The translations under genes and the position numbers were made by a program. A stretch of DNA of 64,000 nt from Paralichthys olivaceus. Its lineage: Eukaryota > Chordata > Actinopteri > Pleuronectiformes > Paralichthyidae. Shown here piece after piece: positions 1-11,267 of the stretch (positions within the stretch are counted from its first letter, which is position 1; each line of letters begins with the position of its first letter). The notes beneath the pieces were generated by a model, which worked only from the letters and a program-made list of their open reading frames with translations, was not told where the DNA came from and searched no databases. The stretch is from contig NC_091094.1 in assembly GCF_024713975.1 (NCBI RefSeq), forward strand, positions 13,811,001-13,875,000, written 5' to 3'.

Positions 1-3000
1 TGGTTTCTCGATCTCACCCATCATCATTTTCCAGAAGCAGTTTTGTAGACTCTAAATTGTTTTACTGGATCAATTCAAGCTACAAGCATCCCGCACAATC
101 AGATATGTGCATCTTGTGACTCTCATCTGTTTCTGCTGGATCATTTTGAATTATCCTGCTCTCTGCACATGCATGATACCTGTGGCACCTGAGGTTCATG
201 AGAATATTTGTCTAATACCATAACCTATTATACATACATAACTAATACATTGACATGAGTTATCATAATCTGAATTGAAGACCAGTTAAAATTCTTTATA
301 GGAATCAATTCACCCACTTCCAGGTTATTCACACTTCTCTTTCACATCTCCTCTGCAGAACACACCCATTAGTTTATTGCAGCAATGGTCCATGATCATT
401 AAACTTTCATATGGAAGCAGCAAATCAAGCAGAAGATCTTAAATAATTTCATATTTATAGTATTTTGAGTGTTATTGCCAAAGAAGAGACAAAACACACA
501 ATAGACTAGGTTAGAGATTAATTTGATTTGTAGTTTCTATAATTTCATAAAAATCATAAATTCTTTTGGTCATGATAATCTTGTCTTGGAAATGTAAAAT
601 CTTGACAACTGACCGAGGAAAAGAGGAGGAACACAGAAACGAGACAGAAAGCTGAGGACAAATGGTCGGATCATGGCCATTGATGGAAATGTGAAGGAAT
701 TGCTCTGTGTTTGCATTCCTCTGAGCCGTGCATGTGAATGTGTACTGTATATGTGTGTGTATGTGTGTGTGTGAGAGAGAGAGATTTGAGCATGTCATCT
801 GTCATTTAATTGGTTTCAAGCTGTGCCAAGGCCATATGCCAAACTGCAGAGCTGCACAGATGAATGAAAAATATGTTAATGCTTCTGAGAAGTTTACTGA
901 GTGCAATATCAACGTGCGCTGACATCAAACAGACAGATGGCAGAATATCCAATCCAATATGTCAGGTCAAAATCAACGCAGGTTACTTTTAAACTCTCTG
1001 TGATATTTTTACACATAAACTGCATGTTGCTTTTGGTTGCTTGAAACCTTTACACATTTCCAAATGAAAAATGAAACTACAAATTAATTAAAAATTCCAC
1101 ACATTCCTCATGGGCTTTTTTGGGATCTCTCACTTGATTAATAAGTCAAAATATTTTCTTTTAGATAGCTGCGGCCATCTGTAAGGACCTCAATCCTCTC
1201 TATGTAAAAGTTAGAAAGCTCCTCTGGAACTTAAAAATGAAGTAATGATACAGTAATGCACTGGTCCTGGAGAAGAATTAAACATGCACAATAAACAGTT
1301 TGCCATCATTTCTAAGATAATGTTGAGAATACAAACACTGTATGCATTTCGTTTGGTCCATGTTCCATTTATTAACATAAAGGAGGCAAGCCACCAGGGG
1401 CGATAGAGACACTTTGGCTTTACTTTTGGGGACCACCCTTATACACAGTCTATGATTTGTCTATTAATGTTCTCCTACAGTCTCTCAGGTTAACAACATT
1501 TTCTGGAAATACTAGTACTGTCTAATTGAGATTTAGAGGAGAAGATTGATACTATATTCAGATCTGTGTTGTAAATTTGATGCTAGAGCCAACAGCTGAA
1601 TTGGCTTAGCTTAGCATAAATACTGGAAAACAGGGAAGCTTACAAGGAGTTATGTGCTGGGCTACTTCTCGACTGGAAGCTGTACCATCCTCTACTCTCC
1701 ACTGGATGCCAGGCTGGTATGTGCATTAGAGTATCTGTGTCCCTGTTTGCAGTTAGAGCGCTAAACTAAGCTAACCGGCCGCAGGTTCAGGTTTGTACAC
1801 CGACAGGAGTCAATTGATTTGACTGTTGCATGCAACAAGAATGTGTGGAGACAATGTTTCCCCAACATTTGAACACCTCAGCGGTATAAAATATTGATTT
1901 GTTGAGTAAAAAAATGCTGATTTCAAAGCACACAGAAGAAACCAAATGTCAGCACCAAACCACATCCAGACCCAACACACTGGTCAACGTCTTAAGGGTT
2001 ACTTCACCCACTTTACAGGTGAAAATCAGTTTGTTTAAACATTTTTAATGTGTATAAAACATCATGACACTGGAGGTGTTCATCAAGTTATCAGAAGAAA
2101 TCAAATGTAATCATGGTTGTCTTGGCTTGGGCTTGGAAACTACAAAGTCATAACAGAAAGTCTGTATTACAAATTGAGGGTTGTATTGTGAGAGATGATG
2201 TGAGTTTTGGAGTTTGATGAAAAGACCGCTACTTTAAAGATTTTAACAGTATGAAGAGAAATATGTTCCTTACAAGTTCCCCAACTTTACATAAGTAAAA
2301 TAATAGATATCTGGACTATATAACCCACTTAAAAAGTCTCTCAGTTTTTGGGACAGATCTGTTTTTACTACGTTTCTATAAACTGACTGAGGTACAATTT
2401 GGCTTTAACATCTCTATCTGTTTACACACTGAAACAGCTGAGAGCTGTACTGAGGTGAAGAGAGATGAGGAAGAGTGGGAAGCAGATAATCTGTGAGGAA
2501 AAGGAGGGAGAGTTCTGCAGCAGTGAGAAGAGACTGAACCACTGGGACCAAGTGACCAGACTGAAGCTACACAGGTTTTTGTTTGTATTATATTCCTATA
2601 TAGTCTGCTTGATATCAACAAGAACAATACAACACAAAGTGCTTTTATACCATTACTCTGTGTTTACATCTTACTGAAGGCCCTACTTCAACGCAAGAAA
2701 ACATTGGGCAGTGAGCCCCCAGCTATTATTGTGACCCAGAACTTACCACACACACACACTCACACATCGCTTGACTTGATTTGAAGGAATTCCCTGGAGA
2801 CTTTTCTGAGTTCTCCTTACTGTGCAGTGGAGCATATTGAGCCCTATTGAAAAATCTTCTCTCTCTTGGTTTATAGGACCAACATTTTTTTTTCACTCTG
2901 CCACCTACTGATTATGCCTTTTTTATGAAAAGGCATAAGCAGTTAGTGTAGTTCTTTTCCTTCTTGCATTGATTTGTTTTCTAGATCTGTGACAACAGAT

Positions 3001-3100
3001 GACAATGTTTTGAGTTACGACAAACTGAAAATGTTCCAAGATGCCTCAATTTCATTTCCTGCATGAGACTGAGGTTAGGACTGCCTTTCTCATTAGCATA
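1..3100. other. Gene-free repeat-bearing flank
   Basis: No exon with family similarity or a convincing splice-signal series was seen on either strand. About 1,370-1,470 carries a fragment of a teleost interspersed repeat (a 'caggggcgatagagac' core followed by a 'cacagtctatg' end). About 1,590-1,790 is a copy of another family, recognised by its 'ttagcttagcataaatactgg' start and 'aactaagctaaccggc' end. Short TG/GA microsatellite DNA lies at 750-783. ORFs here are short and lack codon structure. Confidence 0.5.
1590..1790. repeat. Interspersed teleost repeat with 'ttagcttagcat' end
   Basis: The left end reads ttagcttagcataaatactgg and the right end is the near-inverse aactaagctaaccgg. These are imperfect inverted ends of a short non-coding element. 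A second copy with the same two ends lies at about 29,180-29,425. This is typical of a non-autonomous DNA transposon family abundant in teleosts. The superfamily cannot be assigned without a repeat library. Confidence 0.55.
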
Positions 3101-3115
3101 TGGACACACATGGAC

Positions 3116-3240
3116 AGTCAAAAGTTTGAACACACCTTCTCATTCAATGGTTTTTTTCTTCATTTTTATTTTTGTCTACATTGCAGTTAATTATCGGGTG
3201 ATTGTGGAGGCCAGGTCATCTGACTCATAATCAAACCTCA
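3116..3240. mobile_element. Internally deleted Tc1-like transposon relic
   Basis: Positions 3,118-3,187 match, almost base for base, the terminal segment of the larger Tc1-like copy at 9,767-9,838 (core 'cacaccttctcattcaatg', then a T-rich stretch and 'ctacattgcag'). It jumps directly to 'gtgattgtggaggccaggtcatctg', which I recall as an internal part of the transposase region of the same fish Tc1 family. This looks like a deletion derivative. It sits downstream of the HMG-box gene and could supply its polyadenylation signal: AATAAA on the minus strand at 3,165-3,170. Confidence 0.65.
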
Positions 3241-3764
3241 ACAAATAAAACAGGTGGGGGGGCAAGTGGAAGAGATGCCTCTGATGATATGAAGTTCAGT
3301 CAGGAACACTATGTCCTGATTTACCCATTTGTTGCAAATGGGAATCCAGTTATGATTGGCGTTGACGGCTCAATTCCTTCAATGTTCCCTGGATTATCCG
3401 AGCAGTATGCTAAGATAAAACAGGGAACATGTGCAGAACCCCCTGTTGGGTGTAGCAGGCAATGTGCCTTTCTTTAGGATGAATATCGTTTACCATGACT
3501 GTGTGTGGACTCTGTGCTAAAAAGGTGGAGGCTGGGGTGGTGGAGGCAAGTTGTAGGCAGCAGGCGTGGGTGGCAGTATAGCTGAGCAGGGATCATGGAG
3601 GATGAGGTTGTATTTAAATGGACCGCTTTGGTGAGAGAATGAGCTGATTGGGGGGTGGCTGACGTTTTTACACTCCCAATACTTTAGTAGATCATGCCCT
3701 TAGTGTTCAGAAGGTATAAAAGGAGCATAGCTGAAGGTCTTCAGATTCTCACTCCCTGGAGAGT

Positions 3765-5924
3765 TCACATCGCAGAATTATCAGTCATACCCCTCCTCCG
3801 TATCCTCTTCCTCTTTATGCCCTGTACACAAAGACAAACACTTCAGACATTTGATATTGGCTGCAGTGACCGTGTTGCATCATTGAAGGTAAAATAATAC
3901 GAACATGTATGAGTTGTATGTGAGTATAGTACACAGTACATACGTAATTGTCCCTGCCTGACCAATCAGGGAAGCGCTGAGAATGGAGCTGCTTCTCCTT
4001 GTCTGCCAGTTCATAATATTTTGCCTGCTCCTCTTTGCACATCGACCTCCACTGAGGACACAACAACACAAATAAAAGCATAAGTGCACACAGATCCACA
4101 TGAACAGGTGTAGGTTCTGCAATGAAACCACCCACAAAATGCTGGAAATGCTCTCTTCAAATGTAGATTTGTTCACTGGTCATGTGACAGTAAATAAAAA
4201 TCATCCACAAGAACACAAGTTATTGTTAGGATGTCAAGAATTATAGTTAGAGGAACAATTTAAGATTTTAGAAGTGTTTATCAAACTATGGTGAAGTTTG
4301 TGTGACACAAAACAAACAAACATATAGAGCAAAGACACCTACTCTCTGTCCAATGAGTTTGTTGACAGGCGCACAGTCCGTATTTTGGAGCTCCATCACA
4401 ACCTTTGGCCTCTGTTCCTTGCGGTATATCATGAAAGCATTTGGGGGCTTCTTGACATACGGACTGCTCTCCTTGTGTGGGTGTCTATACCTTCTCCTAT
4501 GGGAAAACAGTAAAACAGAAGGATAGTTTGAATGTCCGCTGTGTAAAACTCTGAGGAAAGAAACAAACCAAAAAGGCTGATGAGGATCAAGGTACATAGA
4601 TAGATAATACATAGACATATGAGGTGACTGTGATTTAATTTTGAGTCTTGAATTTCGTTGTGGTCAGCCACAGATGATGAAGCAGTCAGGTGGACTTACC
4701 GTGGAGCGTGGGCCTTAAGAATAGTGATATTGGAAGCGACAGGAGGAGCTGCAGGGGGCGGAATCCCATAAAGGACCTCTCCATTTCTACATAGACATAA
4801 TCAGGCAGACACGTTAGATGACAGAAGAAGTGGGTTTGAAGATACACACAGAGACTCTCAGTTGTGTGTTTGTTTGTGTGAGATACATACATGAATCCAA
4901 CAGGAACGAGGTTCCTCCCATGGCCCTGAGGGAGGCACAGAACTGGCCTGTTGTTGACCTGGAGACATACACATAAAGTTTTAGTAACTGCTTAAATGAG
5001 CTGCTGTGGACTAAAAATAAAGCCTGTACATACTTATACCTAACCCAGACTTGATAATCCCTGTCTTGATGCTAACACTGTCATCTGAATAATGACAAAC
5101 CAAAGACTGATAATCTGTCATAGTTGCTCTCTGGTATATTGCTCTTTTGTATATCCCAGTAGTTCTGGTATCTGGTATCCCAGTAGTATCACTACTCTTA
5201 TTATCCATGAATTATTAGTTATAAGTGAATAAGAAGTATCTTTTTTGGCATACAGGTATTGATAAAGTTATTATGAATCAATATCTAACCTTACCTGATT
5301 GTGGTGGAAAGGAGCTGCCTGGCAATGCATGTAGTTTGGCTGTAAGATAGTTGGTTGCTTGAACATGGGAGGAGCCGGTCTAGGTGCAGACATGACTGGC
5401 TGCTGTAGGCTGAACGGCGCTGCTCCCAGAGGCATGTAGAACTGTGTCTGAGACTGCTGGGGATTAAACTTTTCCTCAGCTGGGGCATAGTAAGTAGGAA
5501 GACGAGGAAAGCCGATCTGTGCCGCACGAAATCCAGGTGCACGCATGATTGGCTGCCGCAGGCTGAGCGGTGCTGAACCCAGAGGCATGTGGGTCTCTGT
5601 CGGAGGCTGCTGGGGGCCACACTCTTCCTCAGCAGGGGTATCATTAGGATGAAGAAGAGGAGGGTTGTTTTTTGCAGCAAGAAATCCAGCCGCAGAAATG
5701 ACTGGCTGCTCCAGGCTGAGCGGTGCTGCTCCCAGAGGCATATGGCACTTTGTCTGAGGCTGCTGGGGGCCAGACTCTTCCTTAGCAGGGGTATCATTAG
5801 GAGGAAGAGAAAAGTCGGCAGTAAATGACTCCACAACTTGCAATAACAAGTCAAAGCCCCAAGCACGGCTGATCATGGCCCCTGTCTCCACCGTATTCTG
5901 GTCAATCTTTGGTTTTCGGTCCAT
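3765..5924 (-). CDS. Divergent TCF/LEF-type HMG-box protein, six exons
   Basis: Coding exons on the minus strand are 5924-5295, 4958-4891, 4786-4700, 4496-4343, 4051-3944 and 3821-3765. All have GT-AG borders and compatible phases, giving 367 residues. Residues about 275-349 form an HMG box of the TCF/LEF kind: [12 protein letters not shown], then a WRSM...[17 protein letters not shown] helix, [10 protein letters not shown], and a basic tail [10 protein letters not shown] that resembles the TCF/LEF nuclear-localisation and DNA-contact tail. HMG boxes of this family bend DNA at Wnt-response elements. Residues 39-191 are three 51-residue tandem repeats rich in Pro and Gln, each with an (H/Y)MPLG(A/S)AP core. 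I see no canonical acidic beta-catenin-binding N terminus, so the protein may act as a repressor or have another partner; this is inference. The ATG has an A at -3 and G at +4. It differs from canonical tcf7, tcf7l1, tcf7l2 and lef1, so no symbol is given. Confidence 0.85.
5352..5810 (-). repeat. Three 153-bp coding tandem repeats in the HMG-box gene
   Basis: Translation of exon 1 shows three consecutive units of exactly 51 residues. The [16 protein letters not shown] and YYAPAEEK blocks begin at residues 43, 94 and 145, and the HMPLG, HMPLG and YMPLG blocks at 61, 112 and 163. DNA similarity is also visible, for example the repeated 'gctgctcccagaggcat' and 'ctgctgggg' stretches. The repeats keep frame and all lie inside one exon, so copy number could change without breaking the protein. 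Confidence 0.85.
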
Positions 5925-7074
5925 TGTCTTTGTAGATCATAACAAAAATGTCCAGGTTTGCCCTGCAGTGTCTCTTCAAGATGCAAAGGTAAAGAAATTC
6001 TCCTTTAATGTTGTTAAAAGCCTTCAAAGTAGATCCATTGAAACAAGATCAAAGCAACTTCTCTGCTCGCTTAATAATTCACTATTGAAGTGTAACTTTG
6101 TATTCCTATTTACAGTATATTATATGTATAGGAATACAATCACAAATCACATGATATATGAGATACATCTGTTTATATACAGACAGAGAATACATATTAG
6201 TATGTTTGCGGGATTTGAGGGAAAAATGATAACTGTGTGGATGACTTTGATGAAAAACATTAATACAGGAAATTTTATCAGCAATGAAATAATCGCACTT
6301 GCACTGTCAGTGCTTGGGCCCTTATAAAAGGGGTATTTAGTAATGTGAGAGGAGAGCTACAGTGGCTCTCATACATCAGAATGCTTTCTTCTCTCCAGTG
6401 ACATCATGGACATAGAAATACAGAAATAAATAAGTGTGTAAAAGATTTATTTATTTATTTCCATATTTATGCATTTATCTATGTATACTTAAGTAATTTT
6501 TCGTCCTCCAGTGAGACCATATAATATAGACCATATTAGAGAGCGTCGGGGTGACAGCACTGTTACAGCAGCATATCAGCATTTTAGTTATTGGCAACAT
6601 GGCTCTTTAGGCCAGGGAACCTGTCTTGTCATCCCCAGCTGCTGTATTTTTCCCTCTGTATGTGTCCCCAGCTGCTGTAAGCTTCATACATTCACACACC
6701 TGCATATACATCATCAAGGATATAAGTAAGGTTATTATTATTATTACTTAAAAAGAAAAACTTGAGAAATCCAGTGACTACTGTGAAAGTGCAGCTGACA
6801 ATAAGTCGTAAGTTTCAAGGAATAATAATATAACACGCGTGCCCCAGTTGGCAAGGCACCCATAACTAGTGAAAGACCATGTGACGGCATGGAAAGACAG
6901 CTGACAGGAGGAAAAAATCCCAACGGGGCTGTCATGGACTAGCTATATGATGGCAGGCTCCGTCACTTTGATAAGTGCACAACACCTGACAACACCGTAA
7001 CTGACCCTGGAATGAACACGACGACGAACTAGAAAATCAGTACAAAACAAGCAACATCAGCTGAAGGACAGGAG

Positions 7075-9540
7075 CTTCAAGTATGCATCTGCTGCTGGTC
7101 CAAGGTAACAACCATCAGAGGCCTAAAAATACATCAAGGGTGGATGAACTTCTTGAAGATACAGAGGCCAGGACCTCGCATTGATCGCTATCTTCTGAGA
7201 GAAAGGTCAAGTCAGGCGAGTGAAACTCAGCAGCAGGATTTAACCCACAGTCCACCGAGCATCAGTACCCCAGTGGCTGAGAGAAAGGTTTGGAACAAAA
7301 GATAAGGGACAGAGGCAAGTGACACCAACAAACCTTCCCAAGTCCAGAAGGCAGCAACAAATCGAGTGCCTTGTCAGAGAGAGAAGGGACTTGAGGAAGC
7401 AATGGAAGAGATCCTCACAGGAGGAAAGAGCAGACATCGACCTCCTGCAAGCAGACCTGAAGGGATGCCTGGGAAGTTTGTGGAGAGCAGAAAACCTCAG
7501 GTTCCAATGCAAGAAGATGCTCATCTGGACAGCCTTCAACTTTTTCCACATCCCAAATACTGTCACAAACCTGGTCAAAAACTACTTCCGAGACCTGCAA
7601 TTCTGTGTCAAAACAACAGAATACACAACATCATGGCAGTTGTTCGAGCTAAGAAGTTAAATTAAATAATTAAAGACTGGGTACCTACTGCATTGCTTGT
7701 TCTATCTTGATTATTGCTTTGTTATTCCATTTCTTTTCCAGTGGTAAGAAGTAGGAATAATGGCAGGATGTACCATCTCCCCACTAGCCTTCACCATGGC
7801 AATGGAAGTGATCATTTGGGCGTCCAAGAAGGTTGTAGGAGGAGAACGTCAGCAGGAAAAATTGTGGACCAGAGGTTCTACACCAAGGATACACCCATTC
7901 CTTTAGTGTCAGAGCTGCCTGTGAAGAGCTTAGGGCGCTGGTACAATGAGAGCCTCAAAGACTCAGACCAGACTCAAAACCAAGGTCTTGTCTATGCTGG
8001 CATAGACAAGACCTTGCTCCCAGGTAAGTTAAAACAGTGGTGCCTGCAGTTTGGATTACTCCCTGCCTGATATGGCCTTTAACAGTCTATGAGATCCCCA
8101 TGACCAAAGTTGAGAAGCTGGAGAGGACAGTCAGCTCTTACATCAAGAGGTGGCTTGGTCTTCCTCGTAGCCTCAGCATTATCGGCCTGTATAGGCATGG
8201 GGCCTTGGAACTGCCTGTCTCTAGCCTCACAGAGGAGTTCAAATGCACCAAAGTGAGGCTGAACATGACACTGACCGAGTCTCAGGAAGACGTGATCCAA
8301 GTGGCTGCTCCCAGACTGGCAACTGGGAGGAAATGGATCCCATCTGAGGCTGTACACCAAGCAAAATCTGCTCTTGGACATGGAGACATTGTAGGACAAG
8401 TGCAACATGGAAGAGGTGGGTTTGGACTTAGAACAAGTCGACCCACATGGCACAAGGCAACATCAACCCAGAGGAGAAAACTGGTGGTTACAGAGGTTCG
8501 ACAGCAGGAAGAGGCAGCAAGATGTGCAAAGGCAGTCTCACAGCCCAACAGGGCCAATGCTCACATGGAAGGATCTTTGGGAGATGGAAGGAAGCCGACT
8601 CAGCTTCATCATCAGAGCCACCTATGATGTTCTTCCATCACCCAAGAAGCTAAACCAGTGGCTAGGAGAGCATCCATCATGTGCTCTCTGCCAAACCCCT
8701 GCAACACTCAGGCACATCCTCACCAACTGCAAAACCAGTTTGTTCCAAGGCTGCTACACCTGGAGACACAACCAGGTCCTACGACAATTGGCAATCACCC
8801 TGGAAGGAAGGAGGACTACCAACAATGCCCTTCCTCCCCTGACTTCCAGACATCCGAACACCACCCCTTTCATAAGAGCAGGACAACTCCCACCATCTCA
8901 GCATCTGCTAGAGTGGAAGCGACCCTCCTGGACACTGCCCGGGACTGGAAAATGCAGATGGATCTAGACCAGAAGCTTGTCTTTCCGTCAGAGATCATCA
9001 CAACTAATTTCAGGCCGGACCTGGTCTTGTGGTCAACCATGCAGAAATCGCTCTTCATTGTGGAACTGACTGTACTATGGGAGGATGCAGTTAGTGAAGC
9101 ACATGAACGCAAATGCCTGAAGTACTCATAGCAGCAGAGGCAGAACAACATGGCTGGCATGCCCAGGTGCTTTTTGTCGAAGTCGGGTGCAGAGGCTTTG
9201 TTGCCACTTCCACAACCAAGCCTCTGGGGTGGAAGTGCGAGGACAGGCCTTCCGACAAGCTGTCAAATCACTATGAGAGACTGCAGAGCGAAGCAGCAGC
9301 TGGCTGTGGATCAAGAGAAAGGACCCCAACTGGGCTGCAAAGTGACCACCAAGGGTAAAAGCAGAGGGGGGCACACCTGGGACGTCAGGTGTTGCTGTTG
9401 AGCCCTGTGGAGGTGTCGTGGGCCTATCGACGAAACACCAGTGAAGCAGGATGCCCACCTGAAGACCCCAGTGAAGCAATTACCACTACCCCACCCATCA
9501 CCAAGTGCTGATTAAACAAGGGATTGTAATATCAAGTCCT
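7075..9540 (+). mobile_element. Broken R2/RLE-class non-LTR retrotransposon
   Basis: Pieces of one polyprotein appear in order on the plus strand but in different frames. Near 7,085 is an N-terminal zinc-finger-like segment (CICC...H). Next comes a basic linker around 7,319-7,500. Then come reverse-transcriptase pieces (FFHIPNTVTNLVKNYF near 7,540; IMAGCTISPLAFTMAMEV near 7,760) and the thumb region (KLERTVSSYIKRWLGLPRS near 8,110). A CX2CX7HX4C knuckle lies at about 8,680-8,730. Last is a restriction-like endonuclease core with PD...E spacing (RPDLVLW near 9,015; FIVELTV near 9,057). That knuckle-endonuclease order is the hallmark of R2-like, RLE-bearing elements. The segment that should carry the catalytic YxDD motif is missing, and at least three frameshifts separate the pieces, so this copy is dead. 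The 3' limit near 9,500-9,540 is approximate. Confidence 0.8.
7650..7752. repeat. 87-bp insert bounded by an 8-bp direct repeat
   Basis: The octamer taagaagt occurs at 7,650-7,657 and again at 7,745-7,752. Removing one octamer and the 87 bases between them brings the retrotransposon's 'TTSWQ' block next to the 'GIMAGC' block expected after it, though still one base out of frame. An 8-bp duplication fits hAT-type insertion, but no terminal inverted repeats are evident. The insert ends in a pyrimidine-rich 'tttcttttccag'. Confidence 0.5.
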
Positions 9541-9759
9541 ATGAGCTCAATTTATGTTGTATATTTTTATTTAATTGTTTTTCTATTACTATTTTTATAA
9601 ATTTGCTTTGCAATAATTTATATTCTGATGAATACATAAATATTAGCCTCATAAATATTTGTTCAATTTTGTTTAAGCTGAAATGAAGAGTGCAAAAATG
9701 AAAGATACATTAAAAAGATTTGCTGTATTTATGTTGTATATATACATATATATATATAT

Positions 9760-10390
9760 AAAGTACCAGTCAAAACTTTGGACACACCTTCTCATTCAAT
9801 GTTTTTTTTCTTCATTTTTATTTTTTTCTACATTGCAGATTAATATTGAATACATCAACACTATGAAGGAACACATATGGAATTATGTGGTAAACAAAAA
9901 GTGTTAAACAAATCAGAATATGTTTTATATTTTAGATTCTTCAAAGTAGCCATCTTTTGCTATGATGACAGCTTTGCACACACTTGGCATTCTTTCAATC
10001 AGCTTCATGAGGTAGTAACCTTGAATTGTTTAAATTTACAGGTGTGCCTTGTCAAGGGATTTGTGGAGTTTCTTGCCTTCTTAATGTGCTTGAGACCATC
10101 AATTGTGTTGTACAGAGGCAGGGTTGGTGCACAGTTTTATACAGTGAATAGGCCTATTCGACTACAGTTCTAATCCATATTATGGCAAGAACCACCTAAC
10201 TAAGTAAAGAGAAATGAAAGTCCATCATTACTTTAAAACAGGGAGGTCATTCGATCTGGAAGATTTCAACAACTTTGAATGTATCCTCAAATGCAGTCGT
10301 GAAAACCATCAAATGCTATGATGAAACTGGCTCTCATGAGGACTGCCCCAGGACAGGAAGACCAAGAGTTACATTTGCTGCAGCTCTTCG
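9760..10390 (+). mobile_element. 5' part of a Tc1-like DNA transposon
   Basis: The element begins near 9,762 with a long terminal segment ('cagtcaaaactttggacaca') shared with the relic at 3,118. It reaches a decayed transposase start at about 10,183. From there the plus strand reads MARTT, a stop, LSKEK and then the paired-like helix-turn-helix region (ISTTLNVSSNAVVKTIK...ETGSHEDCPRTGRPR), which matches the N terminus of a teleost Tc1 transposase that I recognise. Stops interrupt the frame. Similarity ends near 10,385, before the catalytic DDE domain, so the copy is truncated and inactive. Confidence 0.8.
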
Positions 10391-10494
10391 TTCTCTTGCT
10401 TGCAGCTCTTAGGTGTATGCGTAGGTTTTTTCAAGCATTCTTTTTGTATAGTCTTTTGTAGCTAAAATCACAGTCTTCAACCATTCAATATATG

Positions 10495-10790
10495 ATGAAC
10501 ATGTTGCAACCTCCCGTTACAAACATGAGAGAGAACTTGTGGTAGCCTTCAGTTTTCATAAAAACTCAAAAGGTGTTTAGTTTGTCCTGTTTAGACTACT
10601 GTAAAATACATGCTGGCCTCAGTAGAGAGGACCCGCTCCTAATGTAAATATTGAGTTTTTAAATATGAAAAGTCCATTCTAGGGTAAACAAACAGCAATT
10701 TGTACAATTTAGATGATCAAACACAAGTGAAAACATCACTAGGATTCTTTTATATTCATTGTCTTACACACTGAACCTTTAATGTATGAT
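10495..10790 (-). repeat. Teleost interspersed repeat, minus copy
   Basis: Read on the minus strand this begins 'aaaggttcagtgtgtaagac' and continues with 'ccctagaatgga' and 'aggagcgggtcctct'. The same order of blocks is found on the plus strand at 48,055-48,320, so these are two copies of one family in opposite orientation. I recognise the family as very abundant in percomorph genomes; its class is uncertain. Confidence 0.7.
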
Positions 10791-10810
10791 CATCATCACA
10801 CATTAACTCC

Positions 10811-11267
10811 TTAGGACAACACTGTCCAAGTGACAACTTGTTCAAACCTGATCCCGACCTGAATTTCATGCTTCACTGTGCTGTGATCTGGATCTGACTC
10901 ATCATTTGACATATCACTCACTGTAAGGAAAAAATGTTTTCAAGTATATTTTGCACTTATTACATGATGATGGTGATTCACAGAATTAAAGAAACCTTTT
11001 CCCCTAAGACCAGATTCCATATGCTAAGTGTCTAATTTGAACAATCTAACACCCAAAACGACCACAGAACTAAATATTTCCACTTAATATTTATATGTTA
11101 GATCTTTTTGATGTTAATGTATAATTCGGCTATAGATTAACATCTCCTTTCTTTCTTGCCTGTGCTGTAGCTTGTGTGAACTCACCTGTGGCAGGTACAG
11201 CAGTGTGCATGTCGCTCTGCGGTAACATCGCCCAGAGAAAAACGCAGCAAAGTAAAAAGAACTGCAT
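10811..11267 (-). CDS. Possible two-exon small secreted peptide
   Basis: A hypothetical model on the minus strand has exon 11267-11186 and exon 10920-10811, joining in phase to give 63 residues. Exon 1 starts at ATG 11,267 and encodes a textbook signal peptide (MQFFLLCCVFLWAMLPQS). It ends at a good donor (CACAG|GTGAG). Exon 2 follows a strong acceptor (TTTTTTCCTTACAG) and encodes an acidic tail, SDMSNDESDPDHSTVKHEIQ, then a short hydrophobic end and TAA. There are no cysteines after the signal peptide. An ATTAAA-like signal lies just downstream, near 10,780. The same frame is open further upstream of the chosen ATG. I recognise no family. It could instead be the first exon of a longer receptor gene or a chance ORF. 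Confidence 0.3.

Noticed and set aside
3202..3477. 91-residue plus-strand ORF beginning in the Tc1 relic
   Set aside because: Its first third is transposon sequence, and the remainder has no recognised domain, splice signals or codon pattern. It may be a further repeat fragment.
5291..5866. 191-residue minus-strand ORF in a second frame of the HMG gene's first exon
   Set aside because: It is the out-of-frame shadow of the same tandem repeats; only the other frame continues through the splice sites into the HMG box.
8079..8557. Minus-strand ORFs in the retrotransposon
   Set aside because: They are antisense shadows of the plus-strand reverse-transcriptase and zinc-knuckle region.
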